Shown here one piece after another: positions 56,953-64,000 of a DNA stretch of 64,000 bases (positions within the stretch are counted from its first letter, which is position 1; each line of letters begins with the position of its first letter). The notes beneath the pieces were generated by a model, which saw nothing but the letters and a program-made list of their open reading frames with translations, did no database searches and had not been told where the DNA came from. Origin of the DNA: Siphonodentalium dalli (lineage: Eukaryota; Mollusca; Scaphopoda; Gadilida; Siphonodentaliidae); NCBI GenBank assembly GCA_032622095.1, contig CP136061.1, positions 15,562,440 through 15,626,439 of the forward strand, read 5' to 3'. Position numbers and translations under genes: made by a program.

Positions 56953-57990
56953 TTGTGTGATTTTTGTCTGTTGCCATGCCTGGATATAGTATGTCTGAAA
57001 TTTGCAGAATGAGGGTGAATTTAATGATGCTATCCCACACGGGGAGCTAGCATCACCATATAATTCACCCTCTGGGAACCTCATTTTACTTAGGCCTCAA
57101 CTGTTGTGGCAGACCTAGGATCAGATTGAAGTTCCCCAGTTTAAGTTGGTGATGTTCACCCATTAGTCATTATGCATTTTATCTTCTGCAAATTAGGGGA
57201 TATAGAAACTGAACAGGAGGGAAAAAGTAACTAAAAACAATGTTAATTTGAGACTATAGATACTTCCCAGAAGAGGAGGCCTAAGAAGAACGAGGTCCCC
57301 CAGAGGGTGAATTTAGTGATGCTAACCAACTGCGATGTAGCATAATTAAATTAACCCTCTGGGGACCTCATTCTGCAAATGTCAGACATACTATTGAGGA
57401 ATCGTATAAACTCATTGTGATGTTGTCTGTTGCTAGCTATAAACTTTAAAAGGTATGTAGTTAGTGATAATTTGTGCCAGAGGGTGAATTTAGCAACGCT
57501 ACCTTGCATAGTGGGCTAGCATCACTGAATTCAACCTCTGGGAACCTCATTCTGCATGGCGTCATCTACTATAGGAGACATAGTCTCAGATTACAAGATG
57601 GTAAATATTGTGATGTACACCCATTGGGCACCTCGATTTGCAATGTGTCATTGTATATTTGGGGATATAGAGAAACTAAAAAGTAATCTTCGTGAAGAAG
57701 TTTCTAAAGAAACTCAAGAACTTTTTAATTTGATAATAAAGATACTTTCTGTAGAGAAGATGAGGTCTAACCAGAATGAGGTACCCAGAGGGCGAATTTG
57801 GTGGTGGTAGCCCATTGTGGGTGATAGCGTCACTAAATTCACCCTCTATGGACCTCGTTCCGGTCCGGCACCTTATTCTCAGGCCTGAACTAATTGGGTC
57901 ACTCTGAGTATTGTACGCTGTCTTATTGACTACTTATGGCCACTTTAACTCTGCCAAGAAACCATGCGTAGGATAAAAAAAATAAAGCAA
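56953..57990 (+). other. Probable 3' UTR with candidate poly(A) signals
   Basis: Follows the MCM3AP stop. AATAAA occurs at 57735-57740 and 57981-57986. No transcript evidence is available. If the second is used, the UTR would be largely made of the GAATGAGGTCC MITE. Confidence 0.35.
56976..57890. mobile_element. GAATGAGGTCC MITE copies directly downstream of the MCM3AP stop
   Basis: TGGATATAGTATGTCTGAAA begins within 25 bp of the stop. Palindromic modules (CAGAGGGTGAATTTAG and CACCCTCTGGGAACCTCATT) occur several times, with the same internal phrases as 35040-35575. At least two copies appear joined. Confidence 0.7.
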
Positions 57991-58224
57991 CTTTCCTGGT
58001 AAGCAAATGCCTGTTCAATGTAATTACTTTTTAATTACTTTCATGGTACTTTCAATGTTCTTGTAGTTTTCATTGTGAATGGCTCTGTAAACAAAAATCT
58101 TGTCACAGAGAACGTACCAGAACTTACTATAATATGTGTGTCATAAGAATTTTGACTTTCAGACTTCAATTTGAGACATGGATGGATTTGAATCATGATA
58201 TTCTCACTTACTGTTGACACCCAT

Positions 58225-58310
58225 CATTAAGCCTGGGGACCCATCATTAAGCATGGGGACCCATCGTTAAGCCTGGGGGACCCATCGTTAAACCTGGGGG
58301 AGCCCGTCAA
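58225..58310. repeat. ~22-bp minisatellite, 4 copies
   Basis: ACCCATCATTAAGCCTGGGG and variants (CATCGTTAAACCTGGGGG) are repeated in tandem. Intergenic. Confidence 0.85.
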
Positions 58311-58425
58311 TCTTTTGACACAAAAACTTGGGACTAGTCTTTCCTTCGACCCCCGACTAGCAAGATATCAGTTTGCCTTCATTGTGCTAATCTAATGTCA
58401 TGTTTTATATGATATGAATCATGAT

Positions 58426-58600
58426 GTATATAGAGGATCTCACATGAGTTTCTATTTTATACGGAATTTATCAACCGAGTTCACTAAATTCGATTTGAGC
58501 CGAGGTTTACCGAGGCTCAAATAGAATTTAGAGGACGAGGTTGATAAATTACGTATAAAATAGGACGAGTGTGAGATACCCTTTATCACATGATCAAATA
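58426..58600. repeat. Fold-back repeat
   Basis: TATATAGAGGATCTCACATG starts the left arm. ATTTTATACGGAATTTATCA pairs with TGATAAATTACGTATAAAAT, and GCCGAGG(TTTA)CCGAGGC-type sequence forms the tip. Followed by CATGATC, as in the element at 44850. Confidence 0.75.
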
Positions 58601-58902
58601 AACCCGAAGCAACGCGAAATATTCATCGAAAACAACAATCATAAACTACAGCGATCGCAAGTTATTTGAAGAACGCTGTGACGTCATCGCACGCGCTGAT
58701 ATTAAACATGTCTATTACCGATAATTATGAAACTGCTTTTATGGCCAAATTATGTGATAAATTATTGTATTTAATGCAAATAATTTGTTTTGTGTTTTAT
58801 TTATATGTTTGATAAATATTGAAATAAGACACAAAGATTATTTTATATGCTGTAATACAGCATTTTATGAAACACAGGTAGTATTGGGGAAGGTAGTATT
58901 AA

Positions 58903-59124
58903 CCCTTCTATGGCTGGAATTTTGAGAAAACCCTGTGACAATGCATTCTCTTATATATGCGAGTCTGCCATAGGGAGCTTCGCATATATAAGAGATAATA
59001 CATTGGCCTAACTATATTTACCTTGACTTTGTAAGCCAGTGAATTTTCTTATAAAAGCCAGGCTCTCTATGGCAGACTCTCATATATAAGAGAATGCACT
59101 GGCACAGCTTCCATCATGAAAGGA
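58903..59124. mobile_element. TTAA-flanked MITE, CCCTTCTATGGCTGG variant
   Basis: TTAA at 58899-58902 and 59125-59128; ends CCCTTCTATGGCTGG and CTTCCATCATGAAAGGA. It contains two palindromic cores. Confidence 0.75.
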
Positions 59125-59237
59125 TTAATGAGTTTGCAATGGAAATTAGCTGGAGTAATGCTATTTTTGTTCCTGAATTTTGTCATCTTCATTCATAGTT
59201 AACCTGACATCAATGTATACTCGCCCACTAATGGGGG

Positions 59238-59361
59238 TGGGCTTATCTTCGAGGACTACCCCATGATCCGGGCTTATCTTCGAGGACCACCCCATGATCC
59301 GGGCTTATCTTCGAGGACCACCCCATGATCCGGGCTTATCTTCGAGGACTACCCCATGAAT
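59238..59361. repeat. 31-bp minisatellite, 4 copies
   Basis: The unit is GGGCTTATCTTCGAGGACCA followed by CCCCATGATCC; the first and last have ACTA for ACCA. Confidence 0.9.
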
Positions 59362-59394
59362 TTTTGGGAGCAAACACAGAGTTATCCTCAGGGA

Positions 59395-59733
59395 TGGGCT
59401 TACTGATGGGTGTATACAGTATAACATAGACTGGGCTTATCCTCAGGGATGGGCTTACTGATGGGTGTATACAGTATAACATAGACTGGGCTTATCCTCA
59501 GGGATGGGCTTACTGATGGGTGTATACAGTATAACATAGACTGGGCTTATCCTCAGGGATGGGCTTACTGATGGGTGTATACAGTATAACATAGACTGGG
59601 CTTATCCTCAGGGATGGGCTTACTGATGGGTGTATACAGTATAACATAGACTGGGCTTATCCTCAGGGATGGGCTTACTGATGGGTGTATACAGTATAAC
59701 ATAGACTGGGCTTATCCTCAGGGATGGGCTGAC
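59395..59733. repeat. 55-bp minisatellite, about 6 copies
   Basis: The unit is GGGCTTATCCTCAGGGATGG, GCTTACTGATGGGTGTATAC, AGTATAACATAGACT. It shares GGGCTTATC with the 31-bp repeat next to it. The last unit is interrupted by the TA-flanked MITE. Confidence 0.93.
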
Positions 59734-59735
59734 TA

Positions 59736-60101
59736 AGGCTGAATAGGTCACTCTCATCGGTTTTCTGTGATAAAGTTACCCAGGTTCCTGAAATTGTGAT
59801 AAAGTTACCCAGGTTGGAGAGAATTGTGATAAAGTTACCCAGGTTAAGCAAATCTCACAATAAGAACTTGATTTAAAAGTGACTGAGGGAAATACTGTTC
59901 AGTTTTTGGCAAGTAAAAGCCCATATTAAGCACACATTAAGACATATTATAGCAAAAATGAATAATTTGTTGCTAAACATGAAATATTCTTAACCTGGGT
60001 AACTTTATCACAAACCTCTCCAACCTGGGTAACTTTATCACAATTTCAGGAACCTGGGTAACTTTATCACAGAAAACCGGTGAGAGTGACCTATTCAGCC
60101 T
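59736..60101. mobile_element. 366-bp MITE with TA target and triple-repeat inverted ends
   Basis: TA at 59734-59735 and 60102-60103; ends AGGCTGAATAGGTCACTCTC and GAGAGTGACCTATTCAGCCT. Each terminal region holds three direct copies of GTGATAAAGTTACCCAGGTT (or its complement), giving inverted repeats of about 110 bp. The interruption of the 55-bp array supports a real insertion. A TA target suggests a Tc1/mariner-like source. Confidence 0.85.
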
Positions 60102-60449
60102 TACTAACCGGTGTACACAGCAGTGCCATGAATTATGTGCTAAGTTAAGTGCTTTCAATTGTACATGTATTTTTCTGTATATGGATATTTTTCGCCTAAA
60201 ATTAAATGATTATTTTTGCAAATACAGTGACCTTATTTATTAGCCACACAAAGCCAAGAGGTTGGATGCTCAGACACCCGCTCTCATCACGTGATAGGTG
60301 AATATAGCGAGAAAAATAGGTGGTGAAGCTACATAGAGGGAGCCATTACTTCAAACGATATCCCCCACAAGTATTATGGACATATGTTGATAATACAGGT
60401 TGGATGAGTTTTATTGTTTTAGCTGCCAAGATTCGGTATGTAAAGAGTA
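60102..60449. other. Intergenic, nothing recognised
   Basis: No coding or repeat signal noted apart from the tail of the interrupted 55-bp unit (CCGGTGTACACAGCAG). Confidence 0.3.
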
Positions 60450-60450
60450 C

Positions 60451-61445
60451 AGTAAAACCTGTCTTGAGAGACCACCCATTTTTTCGGACAAAAATGGTCT
60501 TTCAGGACAGGTGGTCTTCCAATAGAGTGGTATACCAAAAAAGCTTAAATTATGTACAGTAAGATTGTTGATTATATAGAACATGGATCAGCTATTCAAA
60601 AAGCACAAAGATATAATCTCATTTTAAACAATTTTATTGGTCAAACATAAGATATATAAATTAATGTACATGTCTAAGGTATGTAACGCCACATAAATAG
60701 TTCACATTAATAATCCTTCAGGTAGCTGTCCATTCTGAATTGCTTCTTTTTCTTGTCATCAAGTCTGTTTATGTTTATATTTGCCTCAAATTGACTACAC
60801 ATGAGAAGCATGTCAGGAATTTGCTCCTGCATGGTGTATCCCCTTAGATATTCCAAACACTCTAGTGCCTTGTCGTGTGTATACATGACTGCTTGAATGA
60901 TTGGCACACTCTCATCTTCATCGCTGTCACTGTCTGTAGCTTCTTTGATTATATCAACTGTGTCATTGTTCACATCTCCTGATTCACCTGAGGGAATTTT
61001 CCAGCTGATGTTATATCGTTTACTAAAAGTCTCTAACCACCCATTGTTCACATCTCCTGATTCACCTGAGGGAATTTTCCAGCTGATGTTATATCGTTTA
61101 CTAAAACTCTCTAACCACCCGTTGGAAACAGAAACCAGAAACAGGGACATTTTTAGATCGCGCAACACAGAACCATTGCCACATTCTCTCGTTCAAATCG
61201 CCATACAAAGTACGTCGTGCTGTAACATACTTTCTTGACGAATTGTGTCCATTCTCCCACTCTTTTCGGATGGAATCTTTATTCTGAATAATTTTTTGAA
61301 TTTGCGTCTTGCCAACAGATAGTTCAAACGATATTTTTCGTGCACTTAGACCTTTTTCAGACTTGTCGATCACGTTGATTCTTTCCTCAAGAGTGAGAAT
61401 TTTACGTTTTTTCTGTGGCGTTGCATATTTAGAAAAACGATCCAT
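60451..61445 (-). pseudogene. Tigger/pogo-like transposon relic lacking the DDE catalytic domain
   Basis: The frame on the minus strand starts at 61445 with KKRKILTLEERINVIDKSEK, then LSARKISFELSVGKTQIQKI, a CENP-B N-terminal helix-turn-helix. It continues LYGDLNERMWQWFCVARSKN. A frameshift or deletion near 61110-61168 moves to a second frame with NGWLESFSKRYNISWKIPSG and ESGDVNN, the second CENP-B-type DNA-binding part. An 81-bp tandem duplication repeats this NGWLE...ESGDVNN segment. It then jumps to the acidic C-terminal tail (CLEYLRGYT) and stops at 60707, so the DDE core is deleted. A Tigger-like terminus, CAGTAAAACCTGTC then GAGACCACCC, is at 60451; no matching inverted end was found. 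Confidence 0.8.
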
Positions 61446-62405
61446 GATTTGAAGTTTAAGAACTTACAAACTGCCAGCCACAAACTATCAAATGCTTGTA
61501 TACGACAACACGAGTACATTTACATTAAGTAAGCCACGGGACAGGCATCCACTAAAACCATTTTCACAGTTTGGGCATCCCTCATAATCCCTTATTATAT
61601 TAATTAATTGTTCTCCAACGGGCTGATTGAATCATTTGTCAAAACAAATATACAACCGTGTCTACTTTAACAAAGGACCAATTTGTTAATGGCCTCCAGT
61701 CTGAAGCCAATTAAATATATCAGAAAATAGCACCATACATTGAATAATATTGAGTCGCACTATGCACGCGCACAGAACGTGTCCATTTATGTATGAGGTA
61801 AACGTTAAGACGAGTCCATTTGTCATATCCACTGGGGGGAAAACTGTTTCACCAGGATCGATTCTATCGCCCGTTTGTTCCGTCTCAATCCGCGGCGTTG
61901 AGATCCGACTCCATTTTCACTTTTTAACTTTTTCTAGAAAGATTTGGGCGCCATTTTCACAAAAAGATGACACAAAGGTAAGTTTTAAACTATTAGTATT
62001 GATGTACGAAAGGTTTATAGCAATTCAGGAACAATATTTATGAAATCGATGTTCCGTTACGTGCATATATCCACACATTTAGACCATACAACTCGAGCGT
62101 GTGCATTTCCCATCTAAATTTAGTCTATTCGCCTGTAAATCCAGTCGGAAATGATCAGGATGGTGACAGAGTGTAATGAAACCATCTCCCAAGATTCCAG
62201 CAGCAGAATAACAATCTAAATGAACCGTCAAAAATAGTGAAAAATGTTCCGACTCATTTGTGACTTTCATGTTCTAGATCGATTCTATCGTCCCTTCTAA
62301 AGAGCCGGTTCTATTCGATCGACGCTTGTTTTCTCAGGCTGCCCAGCTTCATTTTTCCAGTTATGACACACCATGACAGCAAGGAACGGGTAACCTAAAT
62401 GGCCA
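61446..62405. other. Intergenic, nothing firmly recognised
   Basis: CGATTCTATCG occurs at about 61858 and 62280, hinting at ends of an unknown element. Open frames are short and featureless. Confidence 0.3.
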
Positions 62406-62951
62406 CTAATATTTATTGAATAGCGCGATGAGATTATGGTCCTTTTGCAGTCTAATGTACCAGTTTTGGATATCTATGGCTTTGGAATTCATATCGTTAT
62501 AAAGATTGCCTCTAAAACTTTTGAATTTGTTTTTCTTCAGAATGTATAATGGAATTAATCGGTGGCGCGATGTTGAGCCTGGAGGACTCGCTGTTCTTAC
62601 TTGATTTATCCGTCGATCTGGTGACACAGGCCGATGCAGCGCCCCCCCCCCCCCCCCCCCCAATGATGATGTGATGGAGGTCGGCGATGAACTTAATTCA
62701 GTAAACACCTTCACCACACCGGCTGCAACCAGCACGCCCGCCAAAGCTGCCCGAATAAAACAAAGTTTATACGAGACGTCGTTTGTGGCTGCACTTTTAA
62801 AATGTTCTATATTTTGACCAATGATTCCTGGTTTGTTGCATTCACTCTCTGGATAATTTAATTTTGTCCTAAGTGTTTTTAAACTGGGGCACACAAAGTT
62901 AATTCGGGCATCTTTGTAGCAACACTTTCCCAATCCTGGAACCCTGCACAT
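62406..62951 (-). CDS. Unidentified ORF, 181 residues
   Basis: ATG at 62951-62949. The product is Cys- and Lys-containing at the start (MCRVPGLGKCCYKDARINFV), has one hydrophobic stretch (CFIRAALAGVLVAAGVVKVF) that could span a membrane, and then a Gly6 run from a poly-C tract at 62641-62661, and a basic tail. I do not recognise a family. With the ORF at 63184-63513 on the same strand it may belong to one transposon or virus-like element or an unknown gene. The homopolymer makes frame continuity uncertain. Confidence 0.3.
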   Translation of the reverse strand: MCRVPGLGKCCYKDARINFVCPSLKTLRTKLNYPESECNKPGIIGQNIEHFKSAATNDVSYKLCFIRAALAGVLVAAGVVKVFTELSSSPTSITSSLGGGGGGALHRPVSPDRRINQVRTASPPGSTSRHRLIPLYILKKNKFKSFRGNLYNDMNSKAIDIQNWYIRLQKDHNLIALFNKY

Positions 62952-63183
62952 TTCGTCCCTCCCATAAACCGAATGAATTCAGAATGAAATAGTCTGCAGC
63001 CAACGGCCCAGAACTGTTTTACCTCCGGAGTATATCGCATTCTTTTGCACCCTCGGATTCAAGAAATCGTACAGCATCTAGAAATAGCTGAACATAGACA
63101 TTATTTATAGCGAATGTGCCCGAGGTTAATTGTTGAAGAAAAGACATCCAGTCTGGACCTGTCTGCGTCTTTTAATTGGTGTA

Positions 63184-63513
63184 TTATTTCTGGCCAGTTA
63201 TCTCGTCCAATATCACAGATATCTCGTTAACTGGATCGCAGCAATCTACATCAATATTGGAGTCGATCGTGTCGGTAAATAATGACCTCCTGGAATGAAC
63301 ATCCTTCATTGGTGTGTTATTTTTTGAAACTTTGGCATATGGACTTACTAATAGATGACATTCTGCCGAAGACACAACTTCAAGCGACATTGTTTCTTTG
63401 TTCAGCACGAATTCTACATCGCCCTGTCTCAGTTCCTTCCCTTGCACCCCAAAACGAACGATTCTGTATCTATGGTTTCCACCCAATTTTTTTTTAAATA
63501 CATTTTTATTCAT
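63184..63513 (-). CDS. Unidentified ORF, 109 residues
   Basis: ATG at 63513-63511. The product has a basic start (MNKNVFKKKLGGNHRYRIVR), then FGVQGKELRQGDVEFVLNKE and an acidic end (DCCDPVNEISVILDEITGQK). It has no recognised domain. It lies 232 bp before the ORF at 62951 on the same strand, and its composition is richer in structured codons than nearby repeats. It could be an exon of a gene or part of a mobile element. Confidence 0.3.
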   Translation of the reverse strand: MNKNVFKKKLGGNHRYRIVRFGVQGKELRQGDVEFVLNKETMSLEVVSSAECHLLVSPYAKVSKNNTPMKDVHSRRSLFTDTIDSNIDVDCCDPVNEISVILDEITGQK

Positions 63514-64000
63514 TAACTCATGAATGAAATTGGACCCAAAACTCAGGCACAGCCTATTTTATTGGGTCCAAACAGAAAAATACAAAAAGTTGACAAACAA
63601 GGACACATGACAATTTCCACCCAATGACTCAACGTCATCTTCTCCCACTAGAATAACAAGTTAATCATCAGGATGTGAATCTACAAAATGTCTAACGTGA
63701 TTGTCAATTGTCTTGCAATAATATCATCTGATTCTCGGGAAATAGAGATATATAAGTGTGTGACTATAAGCTATCTGCAAATGATGATCTTACGATTGAA
63801 ATTTAACTGTATAAATGTTTGATGCAAATAGTCAAGAAACATACATAAGCTTCGGTGGATCCAAAATAAGTTTTGAAGCTCCATGTCCATTTTTATTGCA
63901 TTACTCTGTCTTAAAATCAGAGTCATTTCGTGTCGATTGAACCGGCAATCGAACCGGAACATATCAATTTGGGGTGAGAAAGAGTCGGAACCAAAAATTA
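63514..64000. other. Window end, nothing recognised
   Basis: A small inverted motif ATGAATGAAATTGGACCCAA / TTGGGTCCAA occurs at about 63521-63571. No gene call is supported. Confidence 0.3.

Noticed and set aside
61750-62043. Plus-strand gene of 97 codons
   Set aside because: No recognisable features; overlaps element-like CGATTCTATCG sequence and has no supporting context.

Overview
The window is animal (eukaryotic) genomic DNA, most likely from a bivalve mollusc. It is AT-rich, has one large intron-split gene on the + strand, and is packed with MITE-like transposons, fold-back elements and minisatellites. The bivalve call is inference: it rests on repeat families with the AGCTCACCTGAGACGAAG and 'GGCCATAACTC' type motifs and GTCC/GTCTG microsatellites, which I associate with bivalves. 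No prokaryotic features, rRNA or tRNA genes were recognised.

The one confidently recognised gene is MCM3AP (GANP), the metazoan Sac3-like scaffold of the TREX-2 mRNA-export complex. Fourteen exons between 3535 and 56952 encode its C-terminal 971 residues. Exon lengths sum to 2916 nt (972 codons with the stop), the phases join without conflict, and every junction is GT-AG. The N-terminal half (FG/NUP region and the SAC3 domain) must lie upstream of the window. Exons 3-5 cover the helical region that binds centrin and ENY2 (CID); exons 5-14 cover the MCM3AP C-terminal region.

The most unusual feature is the introns. Eight of the 13 carry tandem copies of the adjacent exon-intron junction itself. 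Intron 1 has 112 copies of a 45-bp unit containing the exon-1 5' splice site. Introns 3, 4, 9 and 10 have 2, 3, 1 and 3 extra donor copies. Introns 5, 11 and 13 have 19, 2 and 81 tandem copies of the acceptor region. Four of these periods (45, 66, 81 and 90 bp) are multiples of three and free of stops in the exon's own frame, so shifted splice choice could add 15-, 22-, 27- or 30-residue repeats. In the other cases a wrong choice shifts the frame or meets an early stop. I regard this amplification of splice junctions within one gene as the candidate undescribed phenomenon.

Layout: 1-3534 is intron with a ~160-bp tandem repeat and two TTAA-flanked MITEs. Exon 1 and its donor array fill 3535-8973. 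Intron repeats with exon 2 occupy 9-13.2 kb. Intron 2 (13.1-25.5 kb) holds a 2-kb element with 3-bp target duplications, a non-LTR reverse transcriptase fragment, a 45-bp satellite and a hAT-like MITE with a perfect 8-bp target duplication. Exons 3-13 lie between 25.4 and 49.2 kb among more than a dozen TTAA MITEs sharing one palindromic core, plus a nested element carrying a THAP-like ORF. The 81-bp acceptor array fills 50-56.5 kb, followed by the last exon. Downstream (57-64 kb) are MITEs, minisatellites, a Tigger/pogo relic lacking its catalytic domain, and two unidentified minus-strand ORFs.
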